Shown: positions 34,733-45,900, counted from the first letter of the stretch. The stretch: 64,000 nt of DNA from Bacteroidales bacterium (GCA_016285355.1 JAEEQP010000002.1:62001-126000); one strand, 5' to 3'. Made by a program: numbers and translations. Notes: generated from the sequence alone by a model not told the origin.

Positions 34733-37700
34733 TTATTGGATGATTATCTTCTGCGTCCGAACATCATCGCCATAGACAAGGCGCAAAACATACACGCCAG
34801 GAACCATCCCGCCTGTAGAGACGCGATTCATCGCGTCTCCCGAAACGATGATACGCCCCATCACATCGATGATTTGCAACATCGCATCGTCCACATCCGC
34901 GGTAATGATAATGTTGCCATTGTTGATGTACGCAAACGCCTCACCGGGCTCGCAGACGGCCTCGTCTGCGGAGAACACCAAGCGAAAACGCGAAGCGTAA
35001 TCGCTCGTCGTTGCGCTGAAGCTGTAGCTCGGCGAAACCAGCAAATCCACATCCACGTCAGTGAGCTTGTCGATGAGGTGGAGGTAGGCCAGCTCCACGT
35101 CTTCGGGATTCACCGTGATGGTGTAGGTGCCGTTTTCTCGTGCCTTGAAGTTGACAGGCATTTCGCCTTGGGCTTCGGAACTCACGATGGCATAGTCCTT
35201 GCCGTTCTGCGGGATGTAGATGTTGGCATTTTGGGTGCCGAAGTAGAACTTGCCAAGCTGGTTGTCCTCATTGAAGCTCACGATGGCCTTGTCTAACAGG
35301 GCATTGTTGCGCGTGTTGGTTTGGCTCAACGCAATCTGCAAACTGTTGTTGTTGCCTTGGCTTTGCGAGGGGACTTCCTTGCTGAAGCTTACGTTGCCAT
35401 TCGTTTCGGCTTCGACCACAATGCCTGTGCAGGGGGCGATGGGACTTGTGCTGAATGTTGAAACGGCCTCAACACCCGTCTTGGCTTCATTCATCTTATA
35501 AAATGAGCGGTTGGCGTAAACGTTGTAGGTGAATGGGTTGCCGATGAGGTTCCAGCCTGTGCTGACGCTCACGGATTCGCTTGCCGCGTATGGTTTGAGG
35601 GTTCCAGTGAAACTGAGGGTGGTCTCTGCGCTGTTGGCATAGAGGTAGCCCGCGCCGTTGTTTAGTTTAGTGAAATCGGAGTGCCCCGTCGTGTTCTTGT
35701 AGTTCTCCCACCTCGTGGTTGTCGGGTTGAGGCGATATAGGTCATAGGTGTTTTCAACCATACTGCCTGTGGGCGTGTAGTCGTCCGTGATGGGCGAGGC
35801 GATGAAATACCAGCCGTCGGTAAGTGACTCGCCTTCATTTTGGTTTACCGTGTAGGCTGTGATGTTCTTCTCTACCGTGGCTACAACGCCTTCGTTGTTA
35901 TGGATGAGCTGACCGCCGTCGGCGATGGTGAGGGAACCGTTTTCACCAATAGTGATATTGTTTGTTTGGGCAGTGTATGTTGCAGGAATCGTGCAAGCGG
36001 CATTGATGGTAACATTGTCAGCTGCTCCGGGTCCAGTGGGAGTCCAGTTGGTAGCCTCGTTCCAATTGCCGTTGGTTGTGAAGACATAATCTTCACTGTA
36101 AGGGAAAGTAAATGTATCATTTGTTGTTGCACCATCTACTCTGACCACATCACCTGGATTGAAATCTCTTGCTTCGAATGTTGCAATGTTGTTTTCAACT
36201 GTGGCAGTTTGTTTCTCCACATTGTTTACAAAAAGTCTCAATGTACTACCATCGTTTGTATAACACTTTATTACTCTGTTAGTTAGCTTTTTGTAATCCT
36301 TTCCACAAATATGTACAAATTTGTCTGTCTGATTCCACCAAGCCTTGTAAAGATAGAATGGATCCTTCTTTGTCTTGTGGTCTCTCTCAACAAGTCCCTT
36401 ATTGTTCAAATATCTTAAATTATTATCATTATATGTGTTTTCTCCATCAGGGCATATTGTATATCCTTCATTTCTACTTGACACTGCTATATCAAATAAT
36501 TGCCATTGTGATGTGAACAACAATTGTGGGAAGTTTTTGATGGCTGCAATGTGTCCTTCATGCAACCACATCTGATATTCAATATCGTGTCTTGGTTTGT
36601 TAGCCCTTGTTGTTGTTGCCATAAAGTCATCAGAGTGGCAGCTTTGTGTACCACCGCAACCATATTCAGAGAATGCCAATGGTTTACTTAGGCTAGTAAG
36701 GGTATTGTTCAAACGTGTGTTCAGTTGACTTGTGGGGTTGTTTGAATTCTGGTTGGAATACCATCCAACATAAATGTTACAGCCAAACCAATCAACATTT
36801 GGATTATTATAATGTCCACTTGGATTAGGTTCATACTGTGCAACTACATATCCAACCCATCTTTCTGGGTCAAGTCCTTTTATAAGTGCTGTATATCCTT
36901 CAACTTTTTCTTTAGCAAAATCTTTATCGTCAGTTTCAGTTTCATTACTAAGTCCCCAGAATATAATACAAGGATGATTATAGTGTTGTTTAACCATATC
37001 TTCATATTGTACGGTTAAGTGATTATAATAATCCTCAGGTAAAGTTGATTGCATTCTGTTTACACAAGGCACCTCTGTCTGTACTATGATGCCCATCTTG
37101 TCACAGTGGTCATAAACCTCTTTTGGATGTGGATAGTGTGCGAGACGAACGAAATTACATCCAAGTTCTTTCAAGATTTCAAAGTCATTGTCGATATCTG
37201 CCGCTGTAAGGGCATTTGCCTTTCCTTCCAAATCATTGTGCATACAGACGCCTCTCAAAAGATAAGGTGAACCATTGAGCATGAAACGTGAGTTTTCAGG
37301 GGCATTATTATCGATGACATATTCAAAGAACCTGAGGCCATATCCTCTCTTGAATGTATGATATACTACACCTTCCTTTGCAATGGTGAGTGTCACATCA
37401 TAAAGATAGGGATCCAATGTACCATTCCAGAGATGTGGGTTGGTGATGGTTGTCGTGAATGTGATTTCATCTTCGCCTGTAACTGTCTGGGTTTCTGAAT
37501 AATTACAGTTAGTACCCTTTATAGAACAGGTGAGTGTTGCAGAAGTTGGAACAGATGTCTTTATTGTTATGGTGGCTTCTTGCGATGTCACTGATGATGT
37601 GATATGGAATCCGTCATAGCCGTAATCAGGATCTGGAACAACAGGTGATGAAATGAGTTTCACTTCACCAAGTGTGGCATTGAAGTTGAAGTCACCGGCA

Positions 37701-40700
37701 CAAGGGGCAAGGTTTTCTCCTTCGTTATTCTTCAATGCTACCTTGATATTGTTAATCCCTCTGTGCACATGGTTAGATATATCCACAAAGAACGCATTGT
37801 AACCACCCCAATGTTTTTCAACCAATGTGTTATCTACATATACCGCAGCTGATTGATCGGCATGCTGGAACCAAAGATAGGTAGGTTGTAATTCCTTTAC
37901 CTTGACATCTGTTGTAAAGGTGAATGTACCCTTTGCATAATTTCCTGAATGACCATTAATTGCATTTACAGAATAGGGGAGTTCCACCTCATTGTTGTTA
38001 TATGTCCAAATCCTGAGGAGTCTTGTTGCTTCATCGGCAGCGTCCTTTACAAGATATACTGGGAAATAATAGCTGCCCTTGTCCTTGTTGTCATCTGATG
38101 ATATTGTATTTGAAGGCTCAAAGTATAGATTATATCCCGTTGATGAATTATTTTCTGTGGAACTCCAATAGTAATGTCCATTGCCCCAGGTTTGGCCATC
38201 ATAGAAACCACTACCCGGTAAGAATATACAACCTTGACCCAAATAGTTGTCCAATTGTGATTCTGTAATACCCGTATTGGATGTTGTATTATCCATATAG
38301 GAAAGTGTAACACCGGTTATTGTTTCTCCATCAGGGAAGATGAGTAATCCTGAAGGTGTAGATGAATTGGCATGGGTGACATCGGCAAGTTGTATCATTG
38401 CATAATGCTTGTTGGAAGCACCATTTACAGTTGAACCGTTACGGGTTGTTCCCAGGATGGAAGCCCATTCTGCATTTGTAGGAACTCTCCAACCATCAAG
38501 AGGATCAAGAACTTTTTCGATGTCACCATCAGATGCTGAGAACACTGATGATTCAAACAACTGTCCAAGTTCAATAAAATTGAAATAGGTACTACCATCA
38601 GTCTTTCCATAAATTGAATGATATGAATCATAATTCCAACCATCCTTTATTTCATATCCATTGCTACCATAGTAGAGTGGACCGGGAGTTATCTCCATTC
38701 CTGCAAATTTATATGATTTGATCGCTATACAGTTTTCACTTACTATTTCGCTTTGTAATTCATTCTTTACTGCGTATGCCTCAACCACTGTGTTTTCATT
38801 GATTGGAATAGATGTTGAATATAAAGAATAACTTCCTGTCTGACCTAATCTGTAATAGATGCTTGCACTAGATATCTGACAGGTGATCGTTATAAATTCA
38901 CCATCACAGGTGATGACTGGATCAGGAAGTCTATTTACAACCCATCCAGATGGAATACCTGATGTACCAGTAGTCCAGGAGGTTGTATTTTCATCCTTTA
39001 CAAAGGTACCAGTTGATGCAACTCCATCTACCCAGTTACTTAAACAGTTACTTGTACCAAAACCTGTTGTTGCTAAACACTTGATATAGTTAAGGTTAGT
39101 ACATCCCTTAAACATAGAACCATAACATTCTTTCACCAATGTTGTCGCCAAGAGTTCTGGGGCAGTTGTGATTGCACAATCCTCAAACATATAGTAATAG
39201 CAGCTTGTCGCCAATGTAGTTGCTGGAAGGGCAGGTGCTACCTCCAATGTGGACTTACTGAACATAGCCCTATAACAACATTCTGTAAGTGATGTGGCAG
39301 GAAGAATTAAGTTCTCTGCTGACACTGCCTTTGATTGTTTGAATAAAGAACAGAAGTTATATGTACCTGACAATGTTGTTTGACCCTCAAAGACGTCACC
39401 ATAGATAAGACTCATTATGTTACCAGAGATGTCATAAGTTGCTGTACCACCATCAAATCCAGAATAGTTACTCCTATCCGTTGCATAAGTTGAATTTGAT
39501 CCCTTAAATCTTACTACAGCATCTTTTTCTACTGAGAATGTAGCTCCATCAGTTGTTGATGTTATGGATGTCCATTCTCCATCATTTATGCTATATTCTA
39601 TTGTTTTAGCTGAATTAGATCCAAAAGCTTTCCAACAAATTGTTCCCTTAGTGAGCACATTGAATGTGAGATAGCCCTGAGCGGTGGACAATGTTGCCAC
39701 ATCGGAATTAAGATAGCCTGCATGAGTAGCAATGGCCTTGATGATGGTGGCGGAAGCGACGTTGAAGGGGGCACTATAGGGAGTGCTGGAAGTGGTGGGA
39801 GTGCTGCCGTCAGTGGTGTAGTATATGCCCGTGGCACCAGTGCAAGTAATAGTAACCTCAGAAGTGCTGTTGTCGAAACTAATGGTTGGCTTGGTAAACC
39901 TCGGCACCTTGTAGATGCTCACATAAGAATAAACTGAGCCTAGATAAGCGATAGCCTTGATGACTGTTGCATTACCCAAGGAGAAGGGTGAAGAGTACGG
40001 TGCGCTAGTATTGTCGGGGGTATCACCGTTGGTAGTGTAGTATATCGTGGCACCGGGAGTGGTAGTGCTCAATGAGATGGTGCCGTCAAAGTTATTTGTA
40101 ATGGTTGGGGCAATGACAGGGGAAACATTCTTTTCGGCCATGTGGGTCAGCACGATGCCATAGCGCACCACTATGGCCTTGACCGTCATGTTCTCTTCAA
40201 CGATGATGGGGTCGGAATATTCAGTGACAGTAGCGGTTGTAGGTTCAGTCCCGTCGGTAGTGTAAAGTATGGAATATCCCGCAGGCAGACCATTGGCATC
40301 GGTAATGGTGATGGTACCGGTAGCGCTCACATCGCTGATGGTGGGAGCGGGTAATTTATTCTCGGTAAACGTCCAAGTTGGAGCATTATCATAAAATTGT
40401 AGCAAACCCTCACGTCGGTCTGTGTTTTTTGGAGTCTGTCCGCTATCTGTTGAACAAAGATAGCGTTTGTTGCCTTTAGCACTGTTTAATGTTAATGTAC
40501 CTTCTGTATAGGCTGTAGCATTAGCAATATCAGTTGTTGCATTTATTGTTGGAGATATCAAATATGAGGAAGAAGAGCCATTCAATTTGAAATATGATCT
40601 GACAATATCATCGCCTGTTGGTTCATCGTCAAGCCATACATCTCTATCTCCATATGATGCTTTACTGCGGATAACGATATATTTGTTAAGTTTGGGATTA

Positions 40701-41047
40701 ATGAGTTGGAATCTTCCTGTACCATCATTTAGATTTTTTACTACCCAGTGACAATAAGTGTTGTCATAGGCCCCATAACTCACACCGTTTTCATTACATG
40801 CTGGAGCCTGTGCATCATAAAAAGTAGTCAGATATTGCTTCCCTGTTTGGGAATTAGTTGTTACCGAAGGCCACAGATACCATCTGTCATAGCCACCAGT
40901 ATTAGGACTGGGAAGATTCCCTAGGTCAGCTGTATTTGTGATATAATACACACCATCAGGGACCTGCCCCCACGTCGTAACGACGCCAATAAAAATCATC
41001 ACCGCCATCATCACGGTGCATCGTAAAAATTTGTACAAATTATTCAT
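34733..41047 (-). CDS. multidomain surface protein with glycoside hydrolase family 2 module and T9SS sorting domain
   Basis: 2104 residues. Order: signal peptide (to about 28); an N-terminal domain (VPDGVYYITN); three chitobiase-like C-terminal-type repeats (for example YYTTDGSTPTTSSTPYSAPF); a CY..MF repeat segment; a Fibrobacter-major-paralogue-like domain (DPLDGWRVPTNAEWASILG); then a GH2 unit with jelly-roll, Ig and TIM barrel (about 1015-1560). The catalytic acid/base is E1369 (WGLSNETE) and the nucleophile E1461 (LAFSEYGCGG). A shared ~400-residue C-terminal module and sorting domain follow. It probably acts on beta-linked sugars at the cell surface. The GH2 part is visibly poorer in G+C than both ends, and a dispersed palindrome lies in frame at 34815. 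Confidence 0.88.
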   Translation of the reverse strand: MNNLYKFLRCTVMMAVMIFIGVVTTWGQVPDGVYYITNTADLGNLPSPNTGGYDRWYLWPSVTTNSQTGKQYLTTFYDAQAPACNENGVSYGAYDNTYCHWVVKNLNDGTGRFQLINPKLNKYIVIRSKASYGDRDVWLDDEPTGDDIVRSYFKLNGSSSSYLISPTINATTDIANATAYTEGTLTLNSAKGNKRYLCSTDSGQTPKNTDRREGLLQFYDNAPTWTFTENKLPAPTISDVSATGTITITDANGLPAGYSILYTTDGTEPTTATVTEYSDPIIVEENMTVKAIVVRYGIVLTHMAEKNVSPVIAPTITNNFDGTISLSTTTPGATIYYTTNGDTPDNTSAPYSSPFSLGNATVIKAIAYLGSVYSYVSIYKVPRFTKPTISFDNSTSEVTITCTGATGIYYTTDGSTPTTSSTPYSAPFNVASATIIKAIATHAGYLNSDVATLSTAQGYLTFNVLTKGTICWKAFGSNSAKTIEYSINDGEWTSITSTTDGATFSVEKDAVVRFKGSNSTYATDRSNYSGFDGGTATYDISGNIMSLIYGDVFEGQTTLSGTYNFCSLFKQSKAVSAENLILPATSLTECCYRAMFSKSTLEVAPALPATTLATSCYYYMFEDCAITTAPELLATTLVKECYGSMFKGCTNLNYIKCLATTGFGTSNCLSNWVDGVASTGTFVKDENTTSWTTGTSGIPSGWVVNRLPDPVITCDGEFITITCQISSASIYYRLGQTGSYSLYSTSIPINENTVVEAYAVKNELQSEIVSENCIAIKSYKFAGMEITPGPLYYGSNGYEIKDGWNYDSYHSIYGKTDGSTYFNFIELGQLFESSVFSASDGDIEKVLDPLDGWRVPTNAEWASILGTTRNGSTVNGASNKHYAMIQLADVTHANSSTPSGLLIFPDGETITGVTLSYMDNTTSNTGITESQLDNYLGQGCIFLPGSGFYDGQTWGNGHYYWSSTENNSSTGYNLYFEPSNTISSDDNKDKGSYYFPVYLVKDAADEATRLLRIWTYNNNEVELPYSVNAINGHSGNYAKGTFTFTTDVKVKELQPTYLWFQHADQSAAVYVDNTLVEKHWGGYNAFFVDISNHVHRGINNIKVALKNNEGENLAPCAGDFNFNATLGEVKLISSPVVPDPDYGYDGFHITSSVTSQEATITIKTSVPTSATLTCSIKGTNCNYSETQTVTGEDEITFTTTITNPHLWNGTLDPYLYDVTLTIAKEGVVYHTFKRGYGLRFFEYVIDNNAPENSRFMLNGSPYLLRGVCMHNDLEGKANALTAADIDNDFEILKELGCNFVRLAHYPHPKEVYDHCDKMGIIVQTEVPCVNRMQSTLPEDYYNHLTVQYEDMVKQHYNHPCIIFWGLSNETETDDKDFAKEKVEGYTALIKGLDPERWVGYVVAQYEPNPSGHYNNPNVDWFGCNIYVGWYSNQNSNNPTSQLNTRLNNTLTSLSKPLAFSEYGCGGTQSCHSDDFMATTTRANKPRHDIEYQMWLHEGHIAAIKNFPQLLFTSQWQLFDIAVSSRNEGYTICPDGENTYNDNNLRYLNNKGLVERDHKTKKDPFYLYKAWWNQTDKFVHICGKDYKKLTNRVIKCYTNDGSTLRLFVNNVEKQTATVENNIATFEARDFNPGDVVRVDGATTNDTFTFPYSEDYVFTTNGNWNEATNWTPTGPGAADNVTINAACTIPATYTAQTNNITIGENGSLTIADGGQLIHNNEGVVATVEKNITAYTVNQNEGESLTDGWYFIASPITDDYTPTGSMVENTYDLYRLNPTTTRWENYKNTTGHSDFTKLNNGAGYLYANSAETTLSFTGTLKPYAASESVSVSTGWNLIGNPFTYNVYANRSFYKMNEAKTGVEAVSTFSTSPIAPCTGIVVEAETNGNVSFSKEVPSQSQGNNNSLQIALSQTNTRNNALLDKAIVSFNEDNQLGKFYFGTQNANIYIPQNGKDYAIVSSEAQGEMPVNFKARENGTYTITVNPEDVELAYLHLIDKLTDVDVDLLVSPSYSFSATTSDYASRFRLVFSADEAVCEPGEAFAYINNGNIIITADVDDAMLQIIDVMGRIIVSGDAMNRVSTGGMVPGVYVLRLVYGDDVRTQKIIIQ
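34815..34839. repeat. GTAGAGACG palindrome inside the GH2 adhesin
   Basis: Arms GAGACGCGAT and ATCGCGTCTC; the coding strand reads GDAMNRVSTGG, identical to the copy at 43008 in a different gene. Confidence 0.85.
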
Positions 41048-41120
41048 TTTGAATTGTTTGTTTTATTTTAAAAAAAAGCGGTAAAACGACAATCTGACTT
41101 TTCAAGACGGTGAAAAAGCG

Positions 41121-42884
41121 TTATTTGCCCTTCATCATGTTCCTGTACAAACGTTGCGCGAAGAACAGACTTACGATGTATCCGGCAATGCCTACTCCTC
41201 TGAAGATAATCGCGCCAGTCGCGTTGTCGTCAGCGATAGGGGTTGTCGTGCACAGTAGGGTGGAGCCAATGATGATGGCAACGATAATGAGTGCGCGAAC
41301 GGCATATCCCGCGAGGCGGTTGACCGTCTCTAAGGCCTTCTCTTCGAAACCGAAGTCGGTGTGCAGCGTAATCTGGTTCTTTTGCAGCATGTCGAGCGTC
41401 TGGGCTTTCTTGTTAGAGGAGTCGGTGATGCCGTTGAAGAGTTGCAGCAGCTTCACGGCGATTTGAGGATTCAGATCCTTGAGATGCTCTTTGTCCAGAT
41501 TGTCCAGGTCGAGATCCATGCCGATATCCACCTTGTCCATGAAGTAGTTGAGAATGTTCACCTTCGGGCTGAGGGTCTTGACGGTTCCTTCAATCGCAAT
41601 GACACCACGTGAAAGGTTGGTGAGGAATGGGTCAACCTTGTAGTTGCCGCTCTGTAATGCATCGAGAACCAAGGTCAAGAGGTCGCCCAACTCAAAATCC
41701 ATGTCGCCGCTGAAATCCGTACCTGAGAACTGGCTGCACATGTCCTCGCACAGCCCGAGAATCTCGCCGTGGTTGACTTCGCCTTCCGGATGCGCAATCG
41801 TCATCAGGATGCGCTTGAGGTTGTAGGCATCTTTCATCACCACGCTGGTGACGATGTCGATGAGTGTCTGGCGCTGCTTTTGGGTCAGCGTGCCCATCAT
41901 GCCGAAGTCGATCCACTCGATGCTGTGTTCCGGAAGCGGAATCTTTTTTTCCTCTTCGGCAGGCTCTTCGCCTTCTTCGGTCTTGGGCGTCGTTTTCGCT
42001 GTTTCAGCTTCCTTGGTGCCAGCTACCGAATCTTTGATGAATACGTTGCCTGAGTGCGGGTCGGCGTGATAGAATCCATCAACGAGAACCTGTGTGGAGA
42101 AGTTGTCGGCAATAAGTGCGGCGAGGCGTTCACGCTCGTCTTCGCTGAGCGTGGCGATGAAGTCGGTATTGCTGACCACATTGCCAGTGACGAAATCTTC
42201 GGTGAGGATGGCCTCGCAGGTGAGCTCAAGGTAGCATTTTGGGCAGATAATCTTCTCGCGTCCTAAGTTGTTGTTGTAGAAACGGTCGAGATAGTTTGCC
42301 TCGTTGGTGAAGTCGAGTTCAATCTTCGAGGTTTTCTCGAGTTCCGTAATCAGGCCTTTGATGTCGATTCCGCCTACATTCCCTTTGATGAATTTGTCGA
42401 TGACTTTCTCAAGAAGGGCAAAATCGCGTGCGACGGTTTCAACAACACCCGGACGGCGGACTTTGACGGCCACAACGGTGCCATCGTGCAAGGTCGCTTT
42501 GTGTACTTGAGCGACGGAAGCTGCCCCTAAGGGTTTTTCACTAAAAGAGGTAAAAAGCTCTTTTGCCGGCTTGCCCAAATATTTCTCAATCTGGGCATGG
42601 ACGGTCGCCATGTCCATGGGAGCCACATCCGAGCGCAGTTTTGCAAGCGCTTCGCAATACTCTGCGGGCATGTAGTCACCTTGTTGGGAGGCAATCTGGC
42701 CGAGCTTCACAAAGGTCGGACCCAAATCTTGCAGTATGTTCACAATGATTTCTGGCGTGAAGCCATTTTCATAATCGTATTTCCTAATGATGTCGATGAT
42801 TTCCTTGAGCCTTTTATTTGATTTTGGCTCGGCTTTTTTTGCTTCCTTGCGTTGTTTAAGTAACGCACCGATGAATCCTGTCAA
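41121..42884 (-). CDS. UbiB/AarF-family atypical kinase
   Basis: 587 residues. The family marks are all present: K60-L-G-Q63, the Ala-rich loop AASVAQVH (121-128) in place of a normal P-loop, VAVKV (K141), HADPHSGN, and WIDFGMMG. Two C-terminal membrane helices follow (ALIIVAIIIGSTLLC and GIAGYIVSLFFAQ). Family members support quinone synthesis or lipid metabolism by ATP-dependent action in the membrane. An acidic ~30-residue insert (KTEEGEEPAEEEKK) interrupts the core after DPHSGN. The only early start codon is TTG at 42884; no upstream ATG is in frame and the promoter box (42909-42916) is close by. Confidence 0.9.
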   Translation of the reverse strand: MTGFIGALLKQRKEAKKAEPKSNKRLKEIIDIIRKYDYENGFTPEIIVNILQDLGPTFVKLGQIASQQGDYMPAEYCEALAKLRSDVAPMDMATVHAQIEKYLGKPAKELFTSFSEKPLGAASVAQVHKATLHDGTVVAVKVRRPGVVETVARDFALLEKVIDKFIKGNVGGIDIKGLITELEKTSKIELDFTNEANYLDRFYNNNLGREKIICPKCYLELTCEAILTEDFVTGNVVSNTDFIATLSEDERERLAALIADNFSTQVLVDGFYHADPHSGNVFIKDSVAGTKEAETAKTTPKTEEGEEPAEEEKKIPLPEHSIEWIDFGMMGTLTQKQRQTLIDIVTSVVMKDAYNLKRILMTIAHPEGEVNHGEILGLCEDMCSQFSGTDFSGDMDFELGDLLTLVLDALQSGNYKVDPFLTNLSRGVIAIEGTVKTLSPKVNILNYFMDKVDIGMDLDLDNLDKEHLKDLNPQIAVKLLQLFNGITDSSNKKAQTLDMLQKNQITLHTDFGFEEKALETVNRLAGYAVRALIIVAIIIGSTLLCTTTPIADDNATGAIIFRGVGIAGYIVSLFFAQRLYRNMMKGK

Positions 42885-42908
42885 ATTGTAGAGTATTTAA
42901 ATTTGTTG

Positions 42909-42916
42909 CAAAATTA
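42909..42916 (-). promoter_or_regulatory. promoter -7 box of the UbiB-family gene
   Basis: TAATTTTG on the minus strand, 25 bases ahead of the TTG start; it supports the short leader and the TTG choice. Confidence 0.55.
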
Positions 42917-42925
42917 GAAAAAGTT

Positions 42926-45900
42926 TTATTCTATCACTATTTTCTGTGTCTTAATGTTATCGCCGTTGATTAATCTCAACACATACACCCCCGGAACCAT
43001 CCCGCCTGTAGAGACGCGATTCATCGCGTCTCCCGAAACAATGATACGCCCCATCACATCAATCACCTGCAACGTTCCCTCACCGTTGATGATGATGTTG
43101 CCGTTGCTGATGTACGCAAAGGTCCCTGAGCTCGTCGAAGGGCCGTCCTCGTCGTTGGTGCTAAACACCAAACGGAAGCGCGATTCATAGTCCGTGGTTT
43201 TAGCGGTGAAGGTGTAGGAGGCTGGTCCCTGAGCTTCGGTCCCTGAGCTTGTCGAATGGGGTCGAAGGGCCAACAGGTCAATGTCCGCGCTGGTCATGTT
43301 ATCAATCAGGTGCAAATAGGCCATTTCCACGCCTTCGGGGTTGACCGTGATAGTGTAGGTGCCGTTTTTCGTGGCTTTGAAGTTCAAAGGCATCTCGCCT
43401 TGGCCGTTGCTGCCAACCACGGCATATTCTTCGTTGGCTTTGGGGAAATAGATGTTGGCAGCCTGCTCCATGAAATGGAACTTGGGCAACGTACTGCCTT
43501 CATTGAAGCTCACAATAGCGTTGTCGATAGTGGAGGCAGGAGCACGGTCAGTGACTTGTTGTGCTACAGCGATGTTCAGGCTGGCGTTGCTTGGGGCAAG
43601 GGCTTGGTCTGGTTCGACCATGGTGAAGGTCACTTTATCACCAGCATTGCCATATACCGCGATACCCGCGCATGGCATGATGGCGTTGTCGCTGGTCTTA
43701 TAGTCAACGGCACTTCCGTTGTTCAGTTCGGCGAAAGCATGGTCCACGGTGACTTTGCAGGTGAAAGGATTGCCGATGAGGTTCCAACCATTCCTCACAA
43801 GGGTTACTTTGTTATAATCGGCACCTCTATAGGGATACACCAGGCCCCTAAACCGTAAGGTTATCGAATTGGCATTGGCATAGAGGTAACCTCTTCCATG
43901 TTCGATGTTGAAAGGGTCATGTTGACGATAGTTATACCACGGCTTGGCATTGTCCGCAAAGTATATGTAAAGGTCGTAGGAGTGTCCATACGGGTTTGTC
44001 TCGGTGATGAGTGTGGGGTCGTCGGCGGTAAGCATATTGGTCGAATTGACCGGATGAAGGGGGACATACATTGGCGCAGTAATGAAATACCAGCCGTTGC
44101 TTGCATTTGCCCAGTCATCGGGGCCTGTGCCTATGATGTTTTTCTCCACTGTGGCCTGAAGGAATTGATCTTCAGTTGGATGGTCAGCATTGTAGAAACT
44201 GTAGATTAACTGTCCGCCATCGGCAATAGTGAGAGTGGCATTGTCGCTGAAAAATACTCTGTAAACCTGGGCCACGCAACCGTCAGGAATGGTGGCTGAA
44301 GCGCGCATGAGTACATAATCGTTAATGCTTGGCAGTTCACCTTTATACCAGTTGTCGGTATTGCTCCATTCGCCTTCGGTGAGGAATAGCTTGCCCGCAG
44401 GCTTCAGTGTTTTGTCGTCAAGAGCAGTCCCGTTATTATTACCATAGGGATAGACCTTGGGTTCATATATCGTATTGTTGTCATCTGAAAAGAACCTTTC
44501 CAATGTAACATCACCTCTATAGCTTATTGCCCAAACAGTTCCTTCACGGAGGGTAATGGTTTCGCCACGGATGCCATTTTTCATAATTCCGCCTTTTGCG
44601 CTGACCGTGCCTCCGTTGAAGCTGATATTACCACGACTCCCATCATTATCACCAATACCATTGGCGTAGTCACTGGGTTCTGTCACTTTCCATGTGCCGG
44701 TGCCTGCACTCTGTCCCCAGAAGTTCAGGCTCTTTCCATCATACGTGTCGATGCCCAAGCTGTTGGTCATGGTGACACCGTCGCAAAGGATGATGTTCAC
44801 GTCGCCATTGGCTTGGATTCGGTTGCTGTTGGTCACATTTGAGGTGACGGCATACCAGCCATCGCCCAATGAAATGGTACTGCTCGTGATGGAGTGTGCG
44901 GTCGCGTATTGTGTCACGCCGGCAAGGTCCAGATACGGTATCTTGAAATCGACGTAGAGATTGACTTCTTCGAAAAGCATGGTGAAGGTGTAGGAGTTCC
45001 CGCTATTGTCGAGGGTGATTTCGTCGCCCGAGGTTGCGCCAATAGCGGAGACAAAACAGGTATATCTGTCAACAGGATTGATGGTTACCGTGACAATAGA
45101 ATCGCTGAAGGCGAGGACATCGGAAAGGTTGATATTGCTGTAAAAATCGTCGATATTGCATATAGTGTTGATGTGGTATGCTGCTCTCGGAACAAGGGTT
45201 TTGCGTGCCAAGATGCTGTTGTCGTTGACTGTGCCAGACAAACTCGAAATGGTGCCATCGGTGGAAGTGAAGAATTTGTTTGTTGCCACAGTAACCGTGC
45301 CTTTGTAGGTAGTGGAGGTGTAGCTGTCGGTAAGGTTTGTCCAGTCCAGGGTGATATTGGCTCCTGTGTTTCCGATGCCGGTAACATTGCTTCCACCTTT
45401 GGCATTGACGATGCCGCCATTGATAGTGATAGTTCCGCCATTGCTATTATAGCCGCCGCCGATGCTGGAAGCTCCACTACCACCTTGCGCTGTGACAGTG
45501 CCACCATTGATGGTGATGGAGCCGCCATTACCATTATTTCCCCCTCCAATACCGGCTCCAGGCCCTCCACCTGTGGCATCAACGACACCGCCATTGATGG
45601 TGATGATTCCGCCGTCGTGATCAATTGCGCCGCCAATACCAGCAGCTCCACCACCACCTTGCGCTGTGACATGGCCGCCGTTGATGGTGATGGTTCCAGT
45701 ATTGGAGCCAGAATTGCCGCCGATAGCTGCATGCATGGATTCGTAAGGTGCAGTGGCATCAAAAATTCCCGACTGTCCGCTCTGCCCATAAATGGTAAGG
45801 GTGTTGTTTTCGTTGACAGCAATACCCTCGGTTGTGGTAAGCGTTTTGCCGTCGGCAAAGATAAATTTCACGTCACCGTTCACTGTGATGCGGTTGTTGA

